Source: Unio delphinus (lineage: Eukaryota > Mollusca > Bivalvia > Unionida > Unionidae). Taken from it: DNA of 64,000 nucleotides. The notes beneath the pieces were generated by a model. The model was not told the origin of the DNA. It searched no databases and worked only from the letters and a program-made list of their open reading frames with translations. Of the stretch, positions 40,071-52,512 are shown piece by piece. The stretch spans positions 558,001 through 622,000 of the forward strand of contig JAQISU010000189.1 in assembly GCA_029339505.1 (NCBI GenBank). Direction: 5' to 3'. The stretch's first letter is position 1. Every line of letters starts with the position of its first letter. The position numbers and the translations under genes are program-made.

Positions 40071-42820
40071 GTCTTCCAGACCTAACAATATACGCATTTC
40101 CCTCGATTGAAATATACAAGTATAAAACTAATGAGACACGACTAAAATGAAATCAACCTAAGGTTTATAAATAAAGACAGATACAGTCAATGAATTGAAT
40201 TTATAATAATAAACGATGTTTGTTGACAAGGGAAGATCTCATTTACATTTTGAGCAATACAACCAAACGTGTTGCTTCACTACTACTAGCACAAACAAAG
40301 CATGTACAAAACATTATCAGCATAAAACAAAATAAATTATAAAAATTCTAAATCAATGAGCTGATTCTTTAAATTCTGAACCGTATTGAGATGATTCTTT
40401 AAATTCTGAACCGTATTCTGAGATCTTATCTTGTTTTGAGACTTTACTTCTAACGTAAATATGTAGCTGACGTTTGAATCTCCATAGCGTTTGTTTATAA
40501 TGATAAACGCACTGACCCATTCCATATATGTCTTATTCATTACTTCACACTCCATTGCACTGCACGAGATCACTTATATTCCTCAAAGGAATTCAATTAT
40601 TGTATTTTAATTTTTTACAGAAAAGTATAGGATGATTATAGTGTTAGAAATGTTCTGCAAAAATTGTGTTATTTCTTTGAATTCATTTCCTTTTTCTCTT
40701 GGCTGCATCTATACAATATTGATGTGCTTTTGAAAATAAAAATAACAGCGACTTTATTTATAGAGTCCAAGAGTTGTGGCCATAGTAACCGTATGGCAAT
40801 GCTTGTTATTTATTATATTTATATACAAAGCCACATTATTTACAGTAGTGTTATGTAACTCTTGTCATGTAACGCAATCTCAAATGTATTTCTGATAATT
40901 TATAATTTGATTACTAAATAATCTTTGTTCATATAAAAAATATTCCATATTTTCACCATCATTGTCAGTTTGTGATCACATAATTCTTGAATAGGTTCGT
41001 TTCATTTTTTACCAATCCAATAATATTATTCTATTTTGTGTCTTCATAACAATTGTGAATTACAGAGGAATGAAAAATGAATATGTGTCTGTCATTAACA
41101 ATGAAATGTCATCGCCATTTATGTTCCTGTTTTCTTTTTTTATTAACACTGCAAGTCCCTCATGCATTGGTTTATTAGTTTGATTTATCACAAATGCATG
41201 CTAAATGCTCATCTTTTATTGTTCTCCTAACACCATATACGTCTTTTGATATTTGTAAACGTGTATTCCATCTAAATAAATCATTACAGTTGGGATTGTT
41301 GAAGAAGTTCCCAAATATGGGTCTAAATTTCTGGTTGATTGAATTAATTAATTTACAAATCCTTCTTTATATGGTATTATTTTTAGTTCTGATAGGAGAA
41401 CACTAAACAGTCATAACATTCTTTTGATACTTATAAATCCACATATAAAACACCAGCCGAATTGACCATCATCTTTCGACCTTGTGAATCTGTTTTAATC
41501 TCTTTGATCTATATTTTCTTTCGAAATTAAATTAATGCCTGTTGAACGGTTCAATTGGCACATGGAAATGTATGTAAGTCGCTATAGAGATCCATTTTGA
41601 AAACTCTTACCTTAACATAATGTATTTTCTGTTATTTATATTTGTACCCCTGTCAACACAGCAGTCGAGATTTGACACAACTCACCTATGGGTGGGCATC
41701 TTGATATATCGGACTTAATCATTACAACACATCATATGATCTGTTAATCACTCTTTCTTTCTGTGAAATTTAAAGAAGCTAATGAGCTAATTGTATTGTA
41801 TTAACATGCTTGATCTCAGTACAAAGAAGTCTAATTTGTTCTATATATACCCAACATTACACTATCCATTTAACGCTAGGAAATTGTTTATATTAATCGT
41901 GCATTTTGATATTTAAACAACGAAATGAAATGTTATGTTATGTTATGTTATGTTATGTTATGTTATGTTATGTTATGTTGTGCTAAGCAGTGAAATGCTG
42001 GATGTTCTGAGATAAATTATGTATTTTCCCTGGCTGTCAATGCCTCAATGCGGCAACATGCGACACCAGCCATATATCATTTTGTTTCTATTTTGGTATG
42101 CGCTTCGGCTACCTGCTTAAAAAGTAATTTAAATATTTTAATTTTCCTAGTTTAAAATATACTCTGTTGCTAATACTAATACAAACAAAAACAAACTTCC
42201 CATATAGAGCGATTTCTAACAACCCCTAATGGAACTTTTCTATGCAAATCTAACACTCAACTTTTATATACAATCCTTTTTTTTCTTTCTAAAATGTCAA
42301 ATTTGATCACACAAATACACACAAATGCATACACTACGCTTTTTAGAATCACCCGCTAACTTTATTTGAAAGATTTATTATGAAATATGGGCCATGATAT
42401 TTACACAACTATTTACCACAAACTACTATCCTTGCCACCTTAATTCATTTACCTTATTATCATACGTTGCTCTGTAGCCCTCGATTGAGTTACTATAGGA
42501 AACGGATGATATTTACTGAGTTATGCAGGGGGATTCCCGTCACGTGTGTGTTAATCCTCGTCTTAATTAAGAAGCGGCGACGATTCAGAAGTCCTTATTT
42601 TGTTTTCTTTGTTTCTGTGTTACGCAACATATAGTTCAGGGGCGACTCTAAGACGCTGACCCTTAGACGAAAACATTATTAGCTAAACACTAGTGTTGTA
42701 GACGACGTATGATGTTGTTTTTTTTGTTGTTGTTTTTGTTCTAAATTGAAATTATAATTAATCAACGTTTACAAATATAAAATTTAGATATAAATAAGTA
42801 ATAGTTTAGGTAGTTATCGA

Positions 42821-42876
<56 letters not shown>

Positions 42877-42898
42877 AGTATATCAAAGTTTAAAGTAC

Positions 42899-43112
42899 CT
42901 CCATTTGCGAACTTCTTGATCTGTGCGATGTCAAAAGAACACGCAAAGTTGCTGTCGCAGGTCATTAAAAGCCCGGAAAATGTTTTAGTCCCAGCTTTCT
43001 CATAGACATTCCAAAATGGCGTGAAAAATCCGGCCGTCAGGGCCAAGAAGCCTATAATGGTTAAGATATATGCCAAACAGGCAATGAGGCAGTTGTTCTT
43101 GAACAGAGTCAT
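42899..43112 (-). CDS. Host claudin/PMP22-like tetraspan gene, first coding exon (copy B)
   Basis: Paralogue of 30116-30329: same length (214 nt), ATG at 43112 in the same context, donor GT at 42897-42898, phase 1. The upstream frame is open to a TTG at 43154, but copy A has no matching start, so 43112 is preferred. Only residues 40, 42, 53 and 55 differ from copy A (Ala, Thr, Asp and Asn here). It is further from the shared downstream exon, so using it would require skipping exon 1A. It may act as an alternative first exon or belong to a truncated gene copy. Confidence 0.7.
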
Positions 43113-44238
43113 GGTGACGTTGATTTCAGCGTTAACGTTGGAAACTCTTGACAATAAATCGGATAACGTGAAAAGATTTGTATCCCAGTGTGTGAACGTT
43201 AACGAGATGAGCTAATGCAGCTCGAATATAGAACAACAATGAAACATGCCCGAAAAGCGTTATCGGGTCCTTCTAAAAGCAAATAAAGATTTCCGTCCAG
43301 GAGGAAAAAACAGTTCCAATCACATTTGTTTATCTAGAGCTGGTAAATTAGAGACAGCCTGTCAAGTACGTATAAATAAATGAGAGCCTGTCGAGTGCTG
43401 AGAAACGGACGAGAAATCTGAGACCCTGTGATCTGTCGATTTTGAATTCGGTCGAATTTTTCCGAGACATTGTATAAACATCTGGGCTTATGTTACTCTC
43501 ACTACTGCAATAGATTGTGCATGGTTACTGAATTATGTTGTTGGTGAAAGAAACTGAATGCCTCCGCATAATTACAATCAAATTTGTTGTCATGTGCATA
43601 TATATCTGTGGCAGCCTTTCAGGTGGTGATAAATAAATGTGAACTGAGATCAAGCTCTGTTTATCGATTTTGAAATCATGTAGAATTCTCAGAGAGAAGT
43701 AAAAACGCTTGCAGAATTAAAACACTCGTTGCATTTACTATTGATGGAAATGTAGAGTTGGTTGCGTTGATTTACGCTCACTCTTATTATTTTGTACCCA
43801 CTCGTTGTTAAGCACATACATGTCAAACACGAACTATAAAGGGAGTACGAAGTCATGAGCTAATGCGTTCAGATATATTCAAGACACGTCTCTCCACAAA
43901 TGGGAGATGTCACCAAGTATAACAAACATAAGCAAGTCAGAAAAGGCACCAATAATTTATGAAGTCGTCTTAAGCATAGATACTCAAGTTTTGTTTTTAA
44001 AATGAAAGTCACTCTAAATTACTAATATATTAAAGCTGAGTTTCTTTCCAGGATTGTTTTAAAGACCAGCCTCTGAGAAATCGTCATTTCTCAGAGCATT
44101 GGGGGCTGATGATAAGAATACGTGTAATTAGAAAATTTTACCCCGCTTTCCTTCTGTCTGATTGAATTAGCAATGAATCAGGTGCCTTTTTTAACAGGTC
44201 TGTAATCTACTTGTGACAATTCCAGGTACAATTTATTA

Positions 44239-44475
44239 GGGGCTTCGTGTGGTCGAGTAAAGCGCTCTCCCTTACAGATCACTGCCATCTCATCTCTGTC
44301 TGAGTGGGTTCGAGTCTCAGATTTGGCCAATGTGGGTATGTGAGAAAGCTTGCCAGTAGCTTCCCGTGGGTCGGTGGTTCTTTCTCGTGCTTTCCTGGTT
44401 TCTTTCTCCGCCATTAATACCGGCCGCCGTGAATAGCCTATCGTGTTCTGAAAAATGGCGTTAAACACTTCAACA
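44239..44475 (+). repeat. tRNA-derived SINE (family 2), copy B counterpart
   Basis: Same insertion as 31460-31670 but with the B-box region (GTTCGAGTCTCAG) retained, so the gap in copy A is a later deletion. Confidence 0.75.
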
Positions 44476-45248
44476 AGTTATTATATACTAATGGATTAAA
44501 ACGTACAATGATGTGTGGCGACTAATGGACAAACACTTGCAATGCGGCGTGGCACATGCATGCTTGTGAAACAACACACGAGTAACATTATTTTCGTTTA
44601 GTTCATCCCTACATCCAAGTTTTAGGTCTGTGTGGATGAAGTGCAAGTGATAATTGTATTACAAAGATGTCTAATATAGCCTCCCAATATGTAATTGACC
44701 AAACGTTTAATTTACTGCAAGCACCAACACCATTACCGGGTGGGGGTAGGGTGTATGCAATTTAAAATGTGATATACCAGACCGGCAAGGATGATGCAGG
44801 GAAAATGGTTTCCAAATTTGAATTGAACAAGGAGGCGAGGGACATTGTATAGTATATAAATATATCCCTTTAGATTTGACTTTAACCACCTCTAAATAAT
44901 GTTTTGGGACGACCGGGGTTCGGGGCTGTCTTCTATGCAGAACAGTGTGCTACGCTCATGAAATGTCACTGCCGAAAATTAATTTCTTTTAACAGGGCTA
45001 GTTGAGCTAGTGAATTTTCTGTCCCTGCAAAACCTCTGACTGATCTAGTCGGGCTAGGGAATCGCCTTTCTCTGCATTTCATATACCCGAGCTTGCTGCA
45101 GTAGTCACGTTTACATCAAAGTGTTTTCCTACTTAGCGGATTGTGGAGAGTAGTAAAGAACAACTTTCTTCGAGGAAGTATCCTTGCTATAAATAAATCA
45201 AACTATGAAAGCAATAAAATGATCTGTTTAGCTCGAGTTCACCATACA

Positions 45249-45255
<7 letters not shown>

Positions 45256-45319
<64 letters not shown>
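45256..45319. repeat. (CT)n microsatellite at the right duplication border
   Basis: Follows a C10 run. Homology to copy A ends here and decayed Polinton sequence begins immediately to the right. Confidence 0.9.
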
Positions 45320-45323
<4 letters not shown>

Positions 45324-45339
45324 GTGGGACGACACGGCA

Positions 45340-48250
45340 GAATGGACAAAAGCCATGCAAACAATTCAGAAATGTAAAGGACCAAACAACGCAGAGATGC
45401 AGAAGTATTACAGCAAGTAGGGCTGTCCAAAAAGCACACCCTATGGCATTCATTAAATACACAATTTGCAAGAAGTCTTGCCTCCACGCTACAGATTGGA
45501 AGTACACCCTCAAGAAGTGCACGGACCTATGTTGTTTCCAGGCAAACATTTCAAAGACGGAAAATACATTCACGTCTTTCATCACGATGAATATTTCGAT
45601 GCCATTACCAGTTTCACTGCATTCTTGGGGTACATTTATTAATATGAGATATGGGAATATGGCTGCAATAATCTAGAGTAACTCATACATTGTTGATCAA
45701 TATGTAAGGTTCACAGCAGGAATGTGCTTGCCAACTCCTGACAGTGTGCGCTACTTGTGGACAAGTGATAGTACCAATTATGCCAAGGCTCATATATGTC
45801 CAGGAAAGAGACGATGACACATTGGTCACCAAATCGTGTACATGGAACATGAATGCTTCATTCACGAATAACATTCCAAGCAATAGGAGGAAGCTGGCCA
45901 GAAGAAGAGCATTTTGATCTTCTTCGATTTCGAATGTATGCAAGAGACCGGTATTCACCTTCCTAAAACTGCGTTGCTCATTGAGCTTGCGAGAAGAACC
46001 TATCTTTAGCCATTGGCCGCAGTGCAGCAAGATTACTGGAGGGGGTGAAAAATATTACATGTACCTAACACACTTTCGATTTCGCCCAGTGGATCTTAGA
46101 CCCCATGGACGAGCCGTGGAGCCAACAGGACATCGAACTGAGATTGCCATCGCTATACCACGGTAATGGCTCACAATTTCTCAGGATACGAAGAGCAATT
46201 CATTCGGAGATACAAAGGAGCCATAAATCATTTCCATGCAAGTGGGACAAGTGCAGTTCAAAGATTTGATGAATTTTGGCCATGACATTGAGCGCAGTGC
46301 CTAAAACGTTTGGACTGACAGGAAAGCACCAAAGGCTATTTTTCGCACTTTTTCAATAACGAAGCTAGTCAACACTCCGTTGTACCCCATATGCCTGATG
46401 CTCACTACTACAACAACGACAACATTCTCACGGAAGTGCGAGAAGATTTGTACTCTTCGTACCACACTCACGCCTCGAACCACGTTGAGGAAGAAATATT
46501 ATAGTATTGTCGTTCCGACGTGAACGTGTTACGATGCTGCTGTGGAAAATTTCGATTACTATTCATGGAGCACGGAAGAATCAATCCATTAAATGAAGCT
46601 TGCACCATTGGCATTGCGTGTTCTTTAGAGTACCTCCAACGAGTCATGCCCGAGAACACTCTGGCTGTCATACAGCCTCAGACAAATAACTTTGTCAAAC
46701 GCCAATACTCGGTTAAAAGCTTTACTCTGGCTATATTACTTCTGCGACATGGAATATAAATGGATCCAACATACCAGTAATGGAGGAGGCGAAAAGACCA
46801 TCGGAACGTATTTGGTGGATGTCTGATACTTAGAAAACCCTACATTCGTGTTCGAGTTTAACGGGTGTTCATTTCACGACTGTCCCATCAGCTACCCTCA
46901 ACGTGACACTAAAAGTCAGTTTCTAAACGTATCATGGAAGAGTTGTACGAAGCCACTTGTCAACGGCGTTTCATATTAGAACAGCAAGAACACTAATTGG
47001 TGGAAATGTGGGAACACGAGGACGGTCACCCTTTGAAAAATCGATCCCGAGTTTAAACGTATCGTAGCAAGTTAAAAACTTGGTGACCCTATGAACCCGC
47101 GGAACAGTTTGTATGGATATCGGAAGAATTCCACTAGTTTGCTGTACCACGCTGACGAAACGAAAGGAAAATAAATCATATACTTAACGTGTGTTTGTTG
47201 TATCCTTACGTTTGCAGATATTGTCACATTTCCGCAGGGCACTCACAATAGACCATTTCATACCGAATTTAACCGAGTTTCTCCGTAATTATCCGAATAA
47301 CCTCCCGAATCAATTTATACTCCAGCCAATCAAGCGCTGGTAGGTACATATACATACCAAATTATCGTCCATTGTTGTTTTGAAATATTTCATAGATAAA
47401 ACAGCAAGAAAAACCCGCTTCTTGTATCGTCAGAGGGTACAAAAGTCGCTCCAATCATGGATGTGGCATTAAATTCCATTATCTGCCATGGATAGATGAT
47501 TTTACTTGCATTAGTATTGCGACTTGATAAATAGTTGTGTACTTGTCTGTGAACGTTATAGAGATCGAATACCGGTGACGCCGATATTTTCAGCTTTTTC
47601 CAAATCCAAGCAAGCTGAGCTAATTAAATGATTGAAATTTACATGTAAATTATTCACAGACTTTCAAAAACAAAATTATAAATTCACTTATTACAGTGAC
47701 GTTACAAATGAATATAAATAGTTTGAATAACCTGCTCTTTGATTGTCAGGATGTAATTTGTTTACTTCGACACCGTTTTCTTACTTACATGCACATGTCC
47801 AGATGTAAACAACTAAAAACTACTCTCTCGTATGGCTTTGAAATCCGCCCTGGTTCCAGAAAATAAGACAGGATGCATCCAATATTAAATTTCGTCAATA
47901 TCCGCGGCAGCATCGCTGTTGAATAGGCATCTTACAACTCGATAAACGAGGTTGACATAGTTGGAAAATAGATGCTGATTCTGAAGCGTCTGCCATATTT
48001 TGCCTACCACCTATCGAGTGGCTATTGCGGTCAGCTGACCACCCGCCACGTGATAAAAATTCCGAGCAAATTACGAAGTTCACCGAAGTTTCCATGAAAT
48101 GGTCTATTGCTGACAGAACACGTCGCCGTGAACAACATTCGACAATACGAAGGATTGATTACATGTAAAGTCTTGCCTCCCATACGCCTGTACCATCCCG
48201 TTTTACGTCACCATTGCCAAGAAAAGTTATGTTTCCTTTTGTGCCGTAGA
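45340..48250 (+). pseudogene. Decayed protein-primed-type DNA polymerase B of a second Polinton
   Basis: The conceptual translation shows PolB pieces in order, spread over all three plus frames with many stops. An N-terminal part contains HVFHHDEYFDAITSFTAFLG (about 45577-45636). An exonuclease I motif FDFEC follows at 45924-45938, then the later exonuclease region (VNVLRCCCGKFRLLF and EACTIGIACS, 46520-46620). The polymerase-linker region is at 46690-46910 (GCSFHDCP). After an interrupting element (47249-48107) the coding resumes with TCKVLPPIRLYHPVL at 48149-48193. This is the standard Polinton PolB type, with an exonuclease, unlike the polymerase-helicase of the element at 9003-23877. It is inactive. 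Confidence 0.72.
47249..48107. mobile_element. Inverted-repeat element of about 0.86 kb inside the PolB relic
   Basis: Ends are CAATAGACCATTTCAT (47249-47264) and its perfect reverse complement (48092-48107). Similarity extends imperfectly for about 30 more bases. No coding domain inside, so it is a MITE-like non-autonomous element. I could not identify a convincing target duplication, so superfamily and exact borders are open. Confidence 0.6.
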
Positions 48251-49243
48251 AGAAAACAGTGGTGTCAAGACCAGATCATGGTCAAAGAAAAAGAAACTTC
48301 TCCATAAAAAGAAAAAGAAAACTCCCCAGAAAAGCCCGCATGAAACAGCTTCTATCCTCAAGAGAGGCATTAAAGTTAGAACACAATCTTCCCCGTTGCT
48401 AGTGGTGTTAGCCAAACCCAATTAGGCACCCGTTCTTCCTAATTGACTAAACAATGGAAACCCGTGTCATCAGGAACGTCTCCTGTAGTAGTGACACCCG
48501 CCTCCTCTTTAGCCTCAATGGCAGTTTCTCGCAAAGTACATGCCCCCAAAATCAAAGCCAAAGAGAGATTGGGCATATGTTTACATAGTTTATTGGATTT
48601 GTCAAAGCAAGAACTGTCCCGATTTAAGTATGTTGTAAAACACAGTCATCAAGTTGATGCAACGTAAAATCACTCAATAGCGACACATTCCACTATAAGA
48701 AAACGACCTGGAGTAAAGAACGGGTACAGTGTTTTTGTGCCCCTGAATTCTACAAGATGTCCCATGAAAGAAGTGCACACAACTATCATCGTTGTTCTCC
48801 TGTCCAAAAAAAAAAAAAGAACAGTCTCCTCGTTGGGACCTGCATCCGAAAAAAAAACGTTTTGTCAAGCATCGTCGTCTACCACTGAAAACAAAAAGAG
48901 CAACCAAAGAGGAGGATGGTTTGATGCCGGAATGGTAAAACATTTGCTCAAACAGTATGACTTTCCAAATCTAATCCAAAAATACACCCCAAAAGTATGA
49001 TAAAAGTTCGTATGCCACGTCGTCGACGTCAGTGTATTTTTGTGTGTGCTCCAGAAGAAACAAACAAATAAATAAAGATGTCACCACTTCCCCCCCTCCC
49101 GAAATCATTACTCTTCTTCTCCCAAAAGATGTCACCCTCCCAACAGTCACCACTCCAACATCAATCCTCTTTTTAACATTCCTTTGACCTCCAGTGCCCC
49201 TTCGAAAGCAGAAATCCTGAATTATCAATAACCATTCTTACTT
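48251..49243 (+). other. Decayed region between the PolB and penton relics
   Basis: Several Lys/Arg-rich open stretches (48443-48667, 48737-49000) lie where a Polinton would carry small basic virion proteins. I recognise no domain, and A8-A12 runs break the frames. The assignment to the same relic is by position only. Confidence 0.35.
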
Positions 49244-49860
49244 AACGTTACCCAGCGACAGTTCCATGGATGTGTTTACGCACATTACTGTGTGCTCTTT
49301 CACGGCCAAATTAACTTAGGTCAACCAATTGGCTCCCGAAGCTCACTGAGAAGTGGCTTTTGTCGAAATGATTAACTGTACACAAATCCTAAACATAACT
49401 AAAACTCAAAACACTTTCCACTTCAAAATCCTGAATTAACAAATGCAGAAAGATTTGATTACCGCAAATAAACAATTTAATGATTCAAAAAAGCCATCAC
49501 CAGCCAATACTAACTTAAGCATCTATGAGATGAAAATTCCGAAAGGCTATCATTTTAGACGATGCACTCGATTGTCAGTATTCCATGTCCTGACCAAACT
49601 GAACAAACATGTCATGATCGGATACTATAAAGCGGCTCGTCGCATACTGATGAACTTTACGGAGGCCAAATTATTATCCATTACATTTTTTTTCCTGAAT
49701 TGTTTGAGATATTGGGTAGATAACTCAAAACGTCATCCAATTCTAGAGACACCAACAACAACAAATATTTGGTTACCCTGTGGAACTGAACGAAGGACTG
49801 AATTCGATCAACTCCAGCTACAAAACAGAAGTCTTCACCATCACTCAGAGTGAAAACTAT
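49244..49860 (+). pseudogene. Decayed penton-like capsid gene of the second Polinton
   Basis: The first frame reads a typical penton N-terminus (LTLPSDSSMDVF, then a strand ending SFTAKL, then VAFVEM) with two stops between 49244 and 49385. In another frame, 49527-49700 continues with IPKGYHFRRC and a strand-helix pattern ending at LRYWV, as in the ligand-free jelly roll of Polinton pentons. The C-terminal half is not found. Together with the PolB relic it shows that 45.3-49.9 kb is the remains of one element. Confidence 0.55.
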
Positions 49861-51414
49861 GATGATGAGGCTACTCAAGCCCCACCCCAACCCCGTCTGC
49901 ACTCCAAAGAGCAAAACTAACAAGGAGAATGATTGGAGTAGCCCTTGTGTCTGTGGTGCCAGACATGGAAGATGTCGCCATTAACCAGGTGCATTTTTGA
50001 TTTAAAAAAAAAAAGAAAACAGCCTTTCTCTGAGCTAACCAGATCTATTTAAAAGAGACTATTTAAGTTGCAAAAAATATAATTTATGTGTGTATGGTTG
50101 TGTGCGCGTACGTGTGTGTGTGCGCGTACTTGTGTGTGTGTGTACGTGTGTGTGTGTGTACGGTTGCGTGTGCGTGCATTTGTGTGTGCGTGTTTGTGTG
50201 TGTATAACCGTGTGCGCGTACGTTTGTGTGAATGTGTGTGTGTGGTCGTGTGTGCGTACGTTTGTGTGTGTATGTATGTGTGTGTGTCTTTTATCCCTTA
50301 ATAAATCCGTGTCCCTATAGTAAATATTATTTGTGAATGTGGAGCAGTGTCTCTATAACCACAACTCTTTTGCTGAGGTGACTGTAGATAATTGTTTGTT
50401 TTGTAGATGAAAGAGTTCCTTCTCTACATTGTTTTGACAGAAAGGATAACGGTTTTGTATTTATGAATATTTTTTTTTAAGTTAGCACTCTAATTACTAA
50501 GAATTGTTTGGTGTTTGATATGGATAGTTGGTGAGAGGGTATGATTTCCTTCACGTCCGTATTTGAGACATACAACGTGAAGCGTTCTTCATTCGTTACA
50601 TTCAACATTGAATACAAATTGGCAACGAATTAGACAAGATGATGAAATTGCAATACGATTCACATGGTAGAGGAAATGTTTGTGAGAATTTATTTTGCAG
50701 CGTACACAGATGTGCCATGGAGATACATAATTTGAAGAGAGAGAAAGAGATATTAAAGAAATTAATTAAAGAGAAAAAGGAGGAGAAGGAAGACATAAAG
50801 GTGAAAGAGAGAATGAGATCATGGAATTACAAGATAGAGAAAAAGAGGAAAATGAGAAGAGGAGGAAATAGGAGATAAATGAGAAAGAGAAAGAGGAGGA
50901 AAATAAAAAGGAGAAGAAAAAGAAGAAAATTGTGATGAAGAATAAAAGTTGATGGTGGCGAAAAAAAAGGGAAGGGAGAAAGTACAACAAAAAAACTAAA
51001 CGATCATCGTCTCGAAAAGATTTACAGTCTTGCCTAAACAATTTTATACGATGTTTTATGTGACAGACTGATGTTTGTGTATTTGTTTAGTTGTCTATGC
51101 CTATGTACGCTTCTTTATGAACAGTACCGGTTCCCACCACGCGAGGCAATGTTGTTTTTTTTTTTTTTTTGTATGAAGGGTACGGGTTCCCGTCAGGCGA
51201 CATTTTTGTTTGTTGGTCATTACCACGCGGAAGTTTATTCCCGCCCCACCAAGCATTACAGCTCTTACTTCCGCTGTCCCTGTCTGGCCGGATTGAAGTC
51301 AGCCACTTGTAATATTGATGCCAGATATAATGATATCACCCTGTTCTATTCGTATTGTCCATATACAAACCCATATATATTCAACTTTCCCTTGTACGTT
51401 TGCTACTGATGTTT

Positions 51415-51417
<3 letters not shown>
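49861..51417. other. Low-complexity DNA, no gene recognised
   Basis: Contains a (GT)n-like imperfect tract with GC interruptions (50086-50290) and a purine-rich stretch (50735-50990), which produce fortuitous open frames. Nothing else is identified. Confidence 0.5.
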
Positions 51418-51471
<54 letters not shown>

Positions 51472-51599
51472 CATGTTTTCATTAAATTTTCTATCGCTTC
51501 TTTCTCTAATTTTATTTTCCCTATCCTTAATTTTGTATAGTATGTTGCTATATTTTTTAATCTCGCTTTTAAAGTGTCCAATTCTTTTATTATGTACAA

Positions 51600-52464
51600 A
51601 TTCCCTTTATTTGTACAAATTTCTATTTTTCCTTAATTTCCTGACCAAAGTCTATGTTATCTTAGATCTTGTTTATTTTCCATTGTCCCCTGTCCCATTT
51701 TATCCTATTTATTTTCCTTATTTCTACGTTAATTAATTTATAGTCCGAAAGTTTGTAATTTATATTTTACTGCTTTTATATATTTATTTGTTTCCGAAAG
51801 TGTCCCCCAAATAGTATTTATTGTATTCCCCTTATTATCTTTGTAATCGAATGTGTATTCTACCCTGTGCACATGCAGTCTCCTGCATGTCAATCAGTTT
51901 CTGTGTCGTCAGTATGTGTTCATTTTGTCTTTAAACCTTATGTCATCTGTTGTTAGTTGTCCTGTTCTGTCTATGTTATCACCTACACAGTTTAAATCCC
52001 TCCTAGTTTCAAATTTCCCATAGTGTATTTTTCTAAATATTTGGCCAGTTTGTCAATAAATTAATTTATTGTGCCTATTGTTTGGAATGTACACATTGAT
52101 AAAGTTTATCCCACCCATTACAATGTGTATTAATCTCCCCTTCAAATGGTTTCCCTCCTCTATTGTTTCCCATTTAACCACTCTTTTATTTTTAATAAAA
52201 CCGGCCACCCCACCCCTCTTATATTTTTCCCTATAAAGTCGATAGTGATTATCAAACTGTACATACCTCTTTCCCTCTCAGTTTTCAGTCCATTGTGTGT
52301 CTCTTGTATAAATAACATGTCATAGGTTTCTAATGTTTTTAATTTTTCTAATTTGTCCCTATGTATCCCATTTTCGTTTATAGACAGTAAAGTTTTTTGT
52401 CTATCCCAGGTTGTCGTATTATTTTTTTTTCAGATTATGGTTGTTTTTTATTTTTGCATTGTCT

Positions 52465-52512
<48 letters not shown>

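Larger units (their letters stand above)
32485..45320. repeat. Tandem segmental duplication, copy B (empty site for the Polinton)
   Basis: Direct repeat of copy A in the same orientation, bounded left and right by C-rich/(CT)n tracts (32484-32549 and 45250-45319). It lacks the Polinton and carries a single 6-base T run (37171-37176) where copy A has the element between two TTCTTT sequences. Blocks private to this copy are about 34510-35715, 36829-37095 and 38055-38385. Apart from exon 1 at 42899-43112 no gene is seen here. Short open frames in it are shared by both copies and look fortuitous. Confidence 0.9.

Noticed and set aside
45187..45585. 132-residue minus-strand ORF with Arg-Glu repeats
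   Set aside because: The Arg-Glu run is the (CT)n tract read in reverse; the rest is antisense to the PolB relic.
50086..50320. Cys/Val-rich open frames resembling a Cys-rich peptide
   Set aside because: Translation of an imperfect (GT)n tract in two frames.
51355..51736. Ile/Tyr-rich membrane-protein-like ORF
   Set aside because: Starts in a (TA)n tract, then runs antisense through the minus-strand LINE relic.
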